A DNA stretch of 64,000 bases from the NCBI RefSeq assembly GCF_020524045.1, contig NZ_JAIVKL010000017.1, positions 1 through 64,000 on the forward strand. Direction: 5' to 3'. Positions 55,557-63,434 of the stretch are shown piece after piece (the first letter of the stretch is position 1; each line of letters begins with the position of its first letter). A program made the translations under genes and the position numbers. The notes beneath the pieces are model-generated. The model had not been told where the DNA came from and did no database searches. It saw only the letters and a program-made list of their open reading frames with translations. This DNA is from Metabacillus litoralis (GTDB lineage: Bacteria > Bacillota > Bacilli > Bacillales > Bacillaceae).

Positions 55557-56045
55557 CTAAAAATTCCCATTTTCTTTTTTTGACTTTCTTAAATTGTCAA
55601 GGCGAAGATAAATATAGCTAATTAATAATCCAATAATAAATCCACCTATTATTGCAACTCCACCCCACTCAACTATGCCACGCTTAAAAACATTATGCTG
55701 AAGGAAACTTTTCCAATTTTCCCAGAAATAAGTGTCTGAATCTATATTAGAAATGTGTAAATGTGTAATTGATATAAAAGCTCGGTGTACAGCCATCCAT
55801 AGGTAGTATGAAACAATGGAGAAAATCCAAGTAATACTACACACAATAGCGGTTTTTATTTTAGACTTAGAATTTTTTACTTCAAATAGGGAAATTGGAA
55901 TAAGTAGCACTAACCATACTCCATAAGTTAAGTATCTACGAAACCCGCTAAACCCAAGTGCACCTGTTAGATAGCTCTCGAAATAAAAATCAAATATACC
56001 AAATAAAATTGCAATAACAATGTAAATCAAATAACGAATATTCAT
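55557..56045 (-). CDS. Cassette gene: four-helix membrane protein, 162 aa
   Basis: MNIRYLIYIVIAILFGIFDF begins the first helix; further helices are TYGVWLVLLIPISLF, AIVCSITWIFSIVSYYLWM and VAIIGGFIIGLLISYIYL, with a basic C-terminus (RKSKKENGNF). GGGATATTAT before the ATG at 56045 is a weak ribosome site; an in-frame start at 56066 is possible. Single gene between repeats 5 and 6. No family recognised. Confidence 0.62.
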   Translation of the reverse strand: MNIRYLIYIVIAILFGIFDFYFESYLTGALGFSGFRRYLTYGVWLVLLIPISLFEVKNSKSKIKTAIVCSITWIFSIVSYYLWMAVHRAFISITHLHISNIDSDTYFWENWKSFLQHNVFKRGIVEWGGVAIIGGFIIGLLISYIYLRLDNLRKSKKENGNF

Positions 56046-56160
56046 ATAATATCCCACTTTTTCCATGTATTTAAAAGCATCATATTAACAATCAATTAAA
56101 TTTTACATACCTGTTAATTATCCTGTTATTATTATTTCAAATAATAGGATAATTAACAAC

Positions 56161-56196
56161 CGTTGTTCCACTATACTGCCCGTTAGTTCAACAAGT
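56161..56196 (+). repeat. Cassette-array repeat 6 (short form)
   Basis: CGTTGTTCCACTATACTGCC followed by CGTTAGTTCAACAAG. The ends TTGTTC and TTCAACAA are inverted, and the internal hairpin of the long forms is missing. It lies between two divergent genes. Confidence 0.75.
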
Positions 56197-56278
56197 AATT
56201 TTTTGTAAATAGAATAGGAAAAGACCTCTAAGGGAATTTTAAAAACTAAAATTGAACTAGTTTCAGGAGGTAAAAATA

Positions 56279-56731
56279 ATGAAAAAGCAATCTTTTTTAG
56301 GTATATTAATAACTATTCTATATTGCTTATCTTTCGGACAAGTTATTTTGGCAGCTGAAAAAATCCCAATTGAATATCAAGTAAATACAAACGATGAATT
56401 TCCTAATGCTAATGAGTTTTATAAAACCCTGAATTCTAAAGTGTATCAAGAACCTAAAAATGCCACATATGAAATCCGAAAAAAAACGACCTTTAAAAAT
56501 GTAATTAATGAAGAACATAATTTTTATAAGAATGTTGGGCGAGAAAAAGAAGAAATGTCTCTTTACTCTCCAGCAATTCATCCTGACCGGCAGGTTTATT
56601 TCTTAGGGTATGCACATACTAAAGGAAAAAAGCACTACACTAAATTTGTTGTACTGGATGCTAAAACGAAGGATACACTTTACGGTGGAGAAACTATGGA
56701 AGTTCCAAAGTTTGAAACATTCCCATTTTAA
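56279..56731 (+). CDS. Cassette gene: secreted protein, 150 aa (only plus-strand gene of the array)
   Basis: A signal peptide (MKKQSFLGILITILYCLSFG, cleavage near ILAAEK) is followed by a soluble, Lys- and Tyr-rich domain ending KFETFPF. CAGGAGG lies 7 nt before the ATG. It is flanked by repeats 6 and 7, with repeat 7 on its 3' side 47 bp after the stop. No family recognised. Confidence 0.65.
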   Translation: MKKQSFLGILITILYCLSFGQVILAAEKIPIEYQVNTNDEFPNANEFYKTLNSKVYQEPKNATYEIRKKTTFKNVINEEHNFYKNVGREKEEMSLYSPAIHPDRQVYFLGYAHTKGKKHYTKFVVLDAKTKDTLYGGETMEVPKFETFPF

Positions 56732-56777
56732 CCAAGAGGCAATGTTCCTCTTGGTTTATTTTTGTAGAAGAAAATCC

Positions 56778-56867
56778 CTTGTTCAACTAAACTGCTCCAA
56801 TAGTGAAATAAGCGTTTCTACTTGTTCCAGAAACGCACCCTATAGTTTAAGTGCAATTGTTCACAAA
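56778..56867 (+). repeat. Cassette-array repeat 7 (long form, best preserved)
   Basis: Left arm TTGTTCAACTAAACTGCTCC, internal hairpin GCGTTTCTACTTGTTCC with AGAAACGC, then CACCCTATAGTTTAAGTGC and AATTGTTCACAA. It is closest to the consensus and shows all parts: outer arm, inner GC-rich hairpin with TTGTTC loop, and right arm. Confidence 0.85.
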
Positions 56868-56942
56868 TCATAAACTTGCAATATGTTGTGTCAATACATC
56901 TTTCAGCTTAATAACTTTAGAAATACAGCTACAAAGGTATTT

Positions 56943-58085
56943 TTAACGAATTTTAAACTCTTCCAAGAGTAAATTGGGAATTTCATTCATCTTTGAAAAA
57001 TCCACATCGCTTCCAACTAATGCAGTATCAACATTAGGATTATTTGTTAATATATCAAATGATTTTCTACTTGCATCGATTAATCCATTATGTTTCAATA
57101 TATCATCATTAACCTCTTTGTTAATAAATACATCTTCGGAATAGTTAAATATAATAAAATTTATTGCAGCTAATTTATCTTTATCAGACAATTTTCTAAA
57201 TTGCTTATAAAATGCTCTGTATCTCTTGCTATCTCTTGAATCAATAAAAATCATAATAACACTTGAAGACTCTAGTGGAAACACACATATATGAATAGAT
57301 TTAATTCTATAATCGGGAGAATCATTATATATATTATTAATAATACCCCCTTCAATGTCTGTCAGTAATGCAACATTACTTTGAAAAGCCATTGGAACAA
57401 CATAATCTAGTTTTTGATGATAAATTAAGTAATACTCATTATTCCACCCTTTTTTATCTATCTTCTTTGCCCTATTAAAATCTTCAATATATTCCTTTAA
57501 ATCTAAATCATTTATTTTCTGTTTTTCTTTATAAACTTCATATGGGAGCACAAAATTTTCGTACATGTTATCATATAATGCAATTTCAAACTTTCTCTTA
57601 CTTATGCTTTTTAAATAACTTTTCATAGCAATCTGAGAAATCATTTTTGCTGTCGGTACATCTTTATAATTATCTGAATTCTCATAATCACTAAAGATTT
57701 TACTATCACATTCTCGACAAATTAATTGAAAAGTTCCCGACTGGTTTACACCATTATCATCATCTAATAATGGTAAACTCACTAATTTATTATTATTATA
57801 TACGTCTCCCTCTACAGCAATGTTTCTCAGAAAATAAGCAGGTATAGAATGTGAATTACAAAAGCTACTACATATTTCACCACAATAAAAACACTTCTCT
57901 TCTTTCGCTTTCTTTCTACTTTGACTTAGTAATCTTCCTAATTGCTTTCTGTACTCAACTTTATTTTCTTTCATGGCATTCAATACTAATTCTGAATCGG
58001 TACCTAAACTTAACATCTGAATAAAATCGTCAACATTATTTAACACAAGTTCCAACCCCATTAGATTAATTTTGGATTTATACAT
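56943..58085 (-). CDS. Cassette gene: HNH/treble-clef zinc protein, possible endonuclease
   Basis: 380 aa. The metal-binding region reads CFYCGEICSSFCNSHSIPAYF and then CRECDSKIFSDYEN: Cys-x2-Cys, His-Ser-Ile-Pro, Cys-x2-Cys. Proteins with a C-x2-C ... H-x-I-P ... C-x2-C pattern are often annotated as HNH endonucleases, several in defence loci. The rest is helical with no recognised domain. No clear ribosome site precedes the ATG at 58085, so the start may be wrong. Single gene between repeats 7 and 8. Nuclease activity is inferred from the motif only. Confidence 0.6.
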   Translation of the reverse strand: MYKSKINLMGLELVLNNVDDFIQMLSLGTDSELVLNAMKENKVEYRKQLGRLLSQSRKKAKEEKCFYCGEICSSFCNSHSIPAYFLRNIAVEGDVYNNNKLVSLPLLDDDNGVNQSGTFQLICRECDSKIFSDYENSDNYKDVPTAKMISQIAMKSYLKSISKRKFEIALYDNMYENFVLPYEVYKEKQKINDLDLKEYIEDFNRAKKIDKKGWNNEYYLIYHQKLDYVVPMAFQSNVALLTDIEGGIINNIYNDSPDYRIKSIHICVFPLESSSVIMIFIDSRDSKRYRAFYKQFRKLSDKDKLAAINFIIFNYSEDVFINKEVNDDILKHNGLIDASRKSFDILTNNPNVDTALVGSDVDFSKMNEIPNLLLEEFKIR

Positions 58086-58230
58086 ATTGATTAATTAAAC
58101 AACTTCAACTTACTATGAATATTGAAAGGAATAAATCATATTGAAGGTTATATCCAATTGTGTCGTTCACTTGTACAACCCCCTTTTATTCAAAAATTAC
58201 GAATACAGTAAAAAAAGTTTCACTAAATAT

Positions 58231-58335
58231 CGTTCCTGCACAAAACTGCACCATTAACACAATAGGAGCTGCCGCATCGACAACTCTCCTTGTTCCACTC
58301 TTGCACCCGTTACTTTAAGTACAGTTATTCACAAA
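58231..58335 (+). repeat. Cassette-array repeat 8 (long form)
   Basis: GTTCCTGCACAAAACTGCACC, internal hairpin AGGAGCTGCCGCATCG ... CTCTCCT with CTTGTTCCAC nearby, right arm TTGCACCCGTTACTTTAAGT and ACAGTTATTCACAA. It ends 3 bp from the stop of the next gene. Confidence 0.8.
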
Positions 58336-58337
58336 CT

Positions 58338-59009
58338 TTATTTGTATGGCTGAAATTTAATTGATTTGGCTTGATACATTTTGTCACAATATTCATAAAC
58401 AATGACAATTTCTCCAATAGAACTTGCAGGAGATATTTGTCCACTGACTCTGACAATCAGATGGTTATCTTTTACTTCGTAATCAGTAATACTCCCGAAG
58501 GCTATATCCTCAAAAATGTTTGCAGGTTTTATTTCTAATGGGGTTATATCAACTATATATTTTTTGTCACCTACGCTGACCTCGGCTTTTTTCGTAGTTA
58601 GTTTTGTATTTGCATTTTTATAGATAATTGCTAAAGGGTTATCAACAAGTACATCAGTTAATCCGTTTGTATATCGATAGACATAAACTTCTTCATCTCG
58701 TACACCAGAACCATATCCTTTCGTTAAGGTTATGATTAGTTCCTTTTTTCCGTCTTGGTTTATGTCTTCATAAAAGAGTTCAGGAGCATAAGTAGGATTT
58801 GTAACATTCATCCAAAATGGTCTTGAATAAACCTCACCCTTAAAATTCATTTTAAAATCGTGGTAAAAACCGTTTGATTTTTTAGCGTATAGGGTGATGT
58901 TTTGTTCGCTTAGTTTTGAAACAATTTCATATTGATTACTTTTTGCCACTGCACTGGTAGGAACAAGAAGGCAAATTATCGTTAGTAGTAAGACAATGGA
59001 ATTTTTCAT
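58338..59009 (-). CDS. Cassette gene: secreted protein with calcium-loop-like motif, 223 aa
   Basis: A signal peptide (MKNSIVLLLTIICLLVPTSA, cleavage near AVAK) precedes a beta-rich domain with FYEDINQDGKKELIITLTKG, a D-x-N-x-D-G-x-x-E loop of the EF-hand/FG-GAP type. The rest (VSVGDKKYIVDITPLEIKP) is beta-rich. The ATG at 59009 follows GAGGTG by 6 nt. It lies between repeats 8 and 9. Similar secreted proteins occur in Bacillus; role unknown. Confidence 0.7.
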   Translation of the reverse strand: MKNSIVLLLTIICLLVPTSAVAKSNQYEIVSKLSEQNITLYAKKSNGFYHDFKMNFKGEVYSRPFWMNVTNPTYAPELFYEDINQDGKKELIITLTKGYGSGVRDEEVYVYRYTNGLTDVLVDNPLAIIYKNANTKLTTKKAEVSVGDKKYIVDITPLEIKPANIFEDIAFGSITDYEVKDNHLIVRVSGQISPASSIGEIVIVYEYCDKMYQAKSIKFQPYK

Positions 59010-59046
59010 TGGAAACACCTCATTTTAGTATTCCCTAATGTGTATT

Positions 59047-59091
59047 CTTATTCCACTAACCTGCACCGTTAGTTTAAGTGTTTCTTCACAA
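59047..59091 (+). repeat. Cassette-array repeat 9 (short form)
   Basis: CTTATTCCACTAACCTGCACC, GTTAGTTTAAGTGTTT and CTTCACAA. It closes the array on the right. A faint further relative (GCACCTCTGAAGTAAACCCG at 59343-59362) lies 250 bp on. Confidence 0.75.
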
Positions 59092-59281
59092 GCCCTTCGA
59101 TACTTTTAATATCATTTTAACATAAATAACCAAATGACTTTTCAATCACAAGATATCTCATATACTAAATCACACCAGAAATCACATACACTCCAATATT
59201 TATTTCTGCCCTGAGAATTATCCTGTGATTTAATATGTGAATTCTGAGTAAAGGGGTAAATAATCATTGATATAAAAGCAA

Positions 59282-59322
59282 AAAGCGCACGGTGAATTCT
59301 ATTATGAAATACCGTGCGCTTT
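59282..59322. terminator. GC-rich hairpin between the array and the CBASS remnant
   Basis: AAAGCGCACGGT (59282-59293) pairs perfectly with ACCGTGCGCTTT (59311-59322). From 59323 to about 59560 there is no recognised gene. Confidence 0.7.
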
Positions 59323-59579
59323 GCCTTGATATTTAGTTGTTTGCACCTCTGAAGTAAACCCGTTAATTAATATTTGGCAGTTTTTATACATCAAGTGTAT
59401 TGAAGTAAATATATGAATATACATTTATTGTGTATATTTGGTATCATAGAACTAGATGGAATGTAATTCCAATTGACTATTATATTGTATTATTGGAACG
59501 AATTGTTACCAAGTATTAACACTGCTACTGGTTATAAAACTGCAAAACCTGGTATTAACTAATGGAGTAACGTTATTAA

Positions 59580-59977
59580 GCCTAAGAAATTTGCTGAAAA
59601 GCTATCCAAGGTAAATCAGTCAAATGGTGGTGGTTACATCGATGATTAAACTCTTCAAGAGTATTAACGACCAATTCCCCAAGAAGAACCGCCTTTCTGG
59701 TTATCATATTGAATCATTATCAATTGAGGCTTTCAAAATTAATCAAACATTTTCTAAGACAGTTAAAGATACACTCCAGAAATTTTGTCAGCATTCCAGG
59801 GCGGTAGTTTTAAGTCTAATTAAGGATAGTACCGGTCAATCTTTACATGTAGATGATTACTTAAGTGGAAAAGATAGTGGTAATAGAAAAAGAATAAGTA
59901 ATAATTTTCGAATTCTAGCAAAGAAAATTAATAATGCTAGTTCAATTGATGATTGGAAGGATATAATTGGTAAATAA
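59580..59977 (+). pseudogene. CD-NTase (CBASS nucleotide cyclase), C-terminal remnant
   Basis: KPKKFAEKLSKVNQSNGGGY is followed after a frameshift by MIKLFKSINDQFPKKNRLSG and YHIESLSIEAF, then DSTGQSLHVDDYLSGKDSGNR. This is the C-terminal helical half of CBASS oligonucleotide cyclases; LSGYHIESLAIEAF and GQS-x-HVDDYLG are characteristic. The catalytic N-terminal half (GS ... D-x-D) is missing, and no CBASS effector, Cap2 or Cap3 gene lies near it. An open frame of 117 codons starts at 59624 but has no ribosome site. Confidence 0.8.
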
Positions 59978-60111
59978 AAAATTTTTGTTTGAATATTTAA
60001 TGTTCTTCTTTATTATTTTATATGATTTTAATCCTTGAGAGCTTTAAAAACAATTAGTTTTTCACAGCTTTATTGCGTAACTGTAAATTTGTAGTAGGAG
60101 GATTGACAATT

Positions 60112-61938
60112 TTGAGTGAAATTGGAGCACGGTCGAGAAATATACAAGAAACGTTTGGAAATGCTAAATATGGAATTGATTATTATCAAAGGGAATACAG
60201 ATGGGAAACGAAAAATATCCGTGAATTACTTGAAGATTTATCTAATAAGTTCCTTAATAATTTTGACCCACAACATGAGCCAAGGGAAGTAGAAAATTAT
60301 GATAATTACTTTTTAGGTTCGATTGTAATGAGTAAAAAGGAAGGAGAAAAATATATAATCGATGGGCAGCAGAGGCTAACATCTATTTCATTGATTCTTA
60401 TTTTTCTACACAACTTACAGAAGCACTCTACTACTAGAAAGGTAAATGTCAGTGAGTTAATCTTCTCAGAAAAATTTGGAGTAAAATCCTTTAACATCAA
60501 TGTTGAAGAACGCGTTTCTTGTATGGAAGCTTTGTTCAATGAACAACATTTTGATTTTGAGGATAATCCTTCAGAGTCAGTTCGTACAATTGGAGCTCGT
60601 TTTGAAGATATAAAGCTTTACTTCCCAGATGAATTACAAGGGGACGTACTTCCGTTTTTCATTGATTGGTTACTTCATAAGGTCATGTTAGTTCATATTG
60701 AAGCTGATAATGATGAGGATGCCTATACTATCTTTGAAACCATGAATGATAGAGGATTAAGTCTTAACCCAACAGATATGCTAAAAGGCTATTTATTGGC
60801 TAACATTAAGGATGAACGCGCAAAAGAGAGAGCAAATGCTTTATGGAAAAAACGAATATTAGAACTAATTGAAAAAGGCAAAGATGAAGAAGTAGATTTC
60901 TTTAAACATTGGTTCCGGGCAAAGTACGCACAAAGCATTAGAGAAAGAGGTAAAAATAAAGAAAACAAAGACTTTGAGAAGGTTGCGACAGCTTATCATA
61001 AGTGGGTAAGGGATAAAAAGGACAAGTTATCATTGAATTCAAGTCAGGAATACGAAGAATTTATTACTAAACAATTTGATTTTTATTCCAAACAATATCT
61101 GTATATTTTAAACGCAGCAGTGACATATACTAATGGTTTAGAGTATGTGTATTACAATAACCATAATAACTTTACACATCAATATCACTTACTTCTCTCA
61201 CCTTTAAAAGTAACTGACAATCAGGATATTGTGAAACGTAAAATTAATCTTGTTGCCTATTTCATTGATTTTTTAATTGTTAATCGTTTTATTGGCTTTT
61301 CTACTTTGAGCTATTCTGCACTAGCATACACAATGTATAACTTAACAAAAGATATTCGTGATAAGGATTTGGATGAGCTAAAGACTATACTAAAGGAAAA
61401 GGCAAATGAAATAAACAATATAAGTAGTTTAAGCTATTTTTATCTTCATCAGCAAAATAAAAGATATGTGCATTATCTACTCGCCCGCCTTACTAATCAT
61501 ATTGAATTAGAAAGCGGGATAGATACTAAGTTCGAAACCTATGTTACTAAAGATTCAAAAAACCCTTTCCAAGTTGAACATATTTGGGCAAATAAGTATT
61601 CACGTTACTCCAATGAATTTAATAGTGAAGCAGATTTTCAAGAGCATCGAAATTATGTTGGGGGGTTACTTTTACTTCCAAGGAGTATTAATCAAAGTTA
61701 CGGGGACAAGGAATATTCAATAAAAGTCCAGCAATACTTTGGTCAAAACTTATTAGCGAAGTCACTCCATAAGAATTGCTACAATAGTAATCCTGGATTT
61801 TCTAGATACATAAATAATAACAACTTACCATTCAAACCATATAATACTTTTGGTAAGGATGATTTAAATGAAAGACAGTATTTGTACGAAGAAATTGCTG
61901 AACAAATATGGAATGTAGATAAAATTGATAGTTTCTAA
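60112..61938 (+). CDS. Single-chain GmrSD-type nuclease (DUF262 + DUF1524)
   Basis: 608 aa. The N-terminal DUF262 domain (ParB/Srx-like NTPase fold) shows YQREYRWE and IIDGQQRLTSISLIL, with FETMNDRGLSLNPTDMLKGY later. The C-terminal DUF1524 His-Me finger reads QVEHIWANKYS and EHRNYVGGLLLLPRSINQSYGD (in sections). GmrSD enzymes are type IV restriction systems that cut modified phage DNA with NTP; BrxU and SspE are related. The TTG at 60112 lies 10 nt after GGAGG. It is the last intact gene before att-like site C. Confidence 0.88.
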   Translation: MSEIGARSRNIQETFGNAKYGIDYYQREYRWETKNIRELLEDLSNKFLNNFDPQHEPREVENYDNYFLGSIVMSKKEGEKYIIDGQQRLTSISLILIFLHNLQKHSTTRKVNVSELIFSEKFGVKSFNINVEERVSCMEALFNEQHFDFEDNPSESVRTIGARFEDIKLYFPDELQGDVLPFFIDWLLHKVMLVHIEADNDEDAYTIFETMNDRGLSLNPTDMLKGYLLANIKDERAKERANALWKKRILELIEKGKDEEVDFFKHWFRAKYAQSIRERGKNKENKDFEKVATAYHKWVRDKKDKLSLNSSQEYEEFITKQFDFYSKQYLYILNAAVTYTNGLEYVYYNNHNNFTHQYHLLLSPLKVTDNQDIVKRKINLVAYFIDFLIVNRFIGFSTLSYSALAYTMYNLTKDIRDKDLDELKTILKEKANEINNISSLSYFYLHQQNKRYVHYLLARLTNHIELESGIDTKFETYVTKDSKNPFQVEHIWANKYSRYSNEFNSEADFQEHRNYVGGLLLLPRSINQSYGDKEYSIKVQQYFGQNLLAKSLHKNCYNSNPGFSRYINNNNLPFKPYNTFGKDDLNERQYLYEEIAEQIWNVDKIDSF

Positions 61939-61961
61939 TTTTATGAAGAAACTCAAATATG

Positions 61962-61984
61962 ACCCTCCTTGCAATTTGGAGGGT
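61962..61984 (+). terminator. Hairpin after the GmrSD-type gene
   Basis: ACCCTCC (61962-61968) pairs with GGAGGGT (61978-61984), followed by ATATAAAAAG with no T-run, so termination on the plus strand is doubtful. Confidence 0.45.
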
Positions 61985-62099
61985 ATATAAAAAGTAAACG
62001 GAAAAGGACCATTTTTGCTAATTCCCCCATTAACGTCAACGTCACAAGCCTTTAGCATCTGCTAAATACATTGACTTTGTTGCAAATTGAATAGAGGTT

Positions 62100-62385
62100 C
62101 TGCATTAGGTGATATCCATAACCTCTATTTGAAGACCTTTGAATATCCTTATCAATAATTCCACTTGGTTTTAAATTTAACTCCTTAGCGATTAGCTTAA
62201 TAATTCAACCTTTGGGTTTATCACTATCTTTATGTAACACGCAACATCAGTATAATAACAAGTGGTTATCACTATTTTTTAGTTACATTGTAGTATTTTG
62301 CGGCTCCAACCACTTGGTTTATTGCCTCTACACCAACCTTCCTGTCTTCTCCATATCGTTGGCTTGAACCACTGCTTTCTCAAAG
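62100..62385 (-). pseudogene. Mrr-like restriction endonuclease, decayed C-terminal remnant
   Basis: On the minus strand FEKAVVQANDMEKTGR, then in the next frame VGVEAINQVVGAAKYYNVTK, and further IIKLIAKELNLKPSGIIDKD follow the end of the Mrr catalytic domain, which reads like VQAKRW..VG-x-x-A-V-Q-E-V ... Y-Y ... VTN. Several stops and frameshifts break the sequence. The PD-(D/E)xK core Asp and Glu are not visible. The call rests on short, degenerate matches. Confidence 0.45.
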
Positions 62386-62498
62386 GTTTATTTCAATAAT
62401 TAAAAAATGGTTATATGCCACAAAATCGGTTGGTAAATGATAAAATATAATAACTGTAATGCAAGTACAATATTACTTTCATTTATTTAATGTAAAAT

Positions 62499-62552
62499 AG
62501 GTAAACACCACTACATCTGTTTTCGAAAAAGTGTCTGTGACCTACTGTCAAG
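62499..62552 (+). other. att-like site C
   Basis: AGGTAAACACCACTACATCT (62499-62518) matches sites A and B. After GTTTTCGAAAAA it continues GTGTCTGTGACCTACTGTCA, which matches site B (TTTCTGCGACCTACTATCAA) and, reversed, weakly the end of rlmCD. Upstream CAATATTACTT is shared with site A. It is the right-hand boundary of recognisable island genes. Confidence 0.55.
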
Positions 62553-62590
62553 TCACGTCGAATGCGTAGCACAACTCATTTTAAAATTAA

Positions 62591-62618
62591 GCAACTAACC
62601 CCAACAGGGGGGAGTTGC
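62591..62618 (-). terminator. Terminator-like hairpin for the 37-aa ORF
   Basis: GCAACT ... CCCC and GGGG ... AGTTGC pair (62591-62618). On the minus strand the stem is followed by TTAATTTTAAAA. Confidence 0.5.
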
Positions 62619-62732
62619 CTATTCATCTTTCTTGAAGAGGATTAACAAAATTATAGGAAATATAGATGTCACGACTATGTTTACAAATAGCTGTGTTTTT
62701 GTGAAATGACTGGTATTGAAGTGTTGATACAT
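62619..62732 (-). CDS. Possible 37-aa single-pass membrane peptide
   Basis: ATG YQHFNTSHFTKTQLFVNI then VVTSIFPIILLILF and KKDE with a stop. One hydrophobic helix and a charged C-terminal tail are seen, and a terminator-like hairpin directly follows. No Shine-Dalgarno sequence precedes the ATG, so it may be the 3' end of a longer, broken gene. Confidence 0.35.
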   Translation of the reverse strand: MYQHFNTSHFTKTQLFVNIVVTSIFPIILLILFKKDE

Positions 62733-63115
62733 ATTGGTGATTGTTTATGACTGTTGTTTGAAAAAATTTTAAATTTTCTAAATAAAATCTTTTTACTTTT
62801 TATGATTATTTTACTTGTATAGCAATTTGACAAAATAATATAAATAAGAAATCCTGATACGTTAAAAGTTCATATTCATTTAGAAATTTATCAGTGATAA
62901 AGTAATTTTTTAGTTTAAAGGTAAATGCTGATGAGTGAAAACTCTTGATTTTTATGGTTGTAAGAGCATGTGAAAAGCGAAATGATGGAGTTCATATAAA
63001 GAGATAAATTTATATATATAATGAAAGAAACGAGTGTTTTTTTTTAGTGAAATTTTCTTAATTATTATATAAATTTTAAAGTTATTGGTATATTAAATGA
63101 CAAATAATGGGTTTG
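62733..63115. other. AT-rich non-coding region at the island's right edge
   Basis: About 380 bp of very AT-rich sequence between the 37-aa ORF and the first promoter of the sugar-transport operon. No gene, repeat or remnant was recognised. Confidence 0.4.
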
Positions 63116-63144
63116 TTGACAAAAGTTAACTAAGGTAATATAAT
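63116..63144 (+). promoter_or_regulatory. Consensus sigma-A promoter
   Basis: TTGACA (63116-63121), 17-bp spacer, TATAAT (63139-63144): both hexamers are perfect. It lies 290 bp upstream of the sugar-binding lipoprotein gene. Just downstream are repeated TCAATCA/AGTCA motifs (63148-63185) that may bind a regulator. Confidence 0.8.
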
Positions 63145-63313
63145 CAAAATCAATCAAAGCTAGTCATAAACAGTCACTAATGATCACATAATGGTTCAGC
63201 TATGAGCAGATAGTTTGTGAGAAAATTTTATATTTAAGAAATGATAGCGTTACCAAAAGAGATTAGGAGAAGATTCTTGTTTTCATAGGTATGCCTATCA
63301 TTAAGGGAGGTGA

Positions 63314-63327
63314 TGAAAGCGTTTAAT
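63314..63327 (+). promoter_or_regulatory. cre-like catabolite repression site
   Basis: TGAAAGCGTTTAAT matches the cre consensus TGWAARCGNTWWCA at all but the last two positions. It lies just upstream of a TTGACA at 63336. CcpA control is inferred. Confidence 0.45.
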
Positions 63328-63335
63328 TAGCAACG

Positions 63336-63403
63336 TTGACAGATCGATACACCTCATACGTAATCGTTTACCTAGAAGATCATTATGACGTAATCGTTTA
63401 CGT
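63336..63403 (+). promoter_or_regulatory. Second promoter with two LacI/GalR-type operators
   Basis: TTGACA at 63336-63341 has a CGTAAT -10 at 17-bp spacing (63359-63364). Two copies of ACGTAATCGTTTAC lie at 63358-63371 and 63388-63401, 30 bp apart (three helical turns); the second is extended to the palindrome ACGTAATCGTTTACGT. The first overlaps the -10. This layout suits a LacI-family repressor of the RbsR type controlling the downstream transporter. Confidence 0.65.
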
Positions 63404-63434
63404 AAAAAATTCAAATTAAACAAGGGGGATCATT

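Noticed and set aside
52996-59091. Classical integron
   Set aside because: No IntI-type integrase, attI or typical attC core (GTTRRRY) was recognised; only the alternating gene-repeat layout is integron-like.
59624-59977. Intact small gene of 117 codons
   Set aside because: It lacks a ribosome site and matches only the C-terminal half of a CD-NTase; upstream homology continues in another frame, so it is part of a pseudogene.
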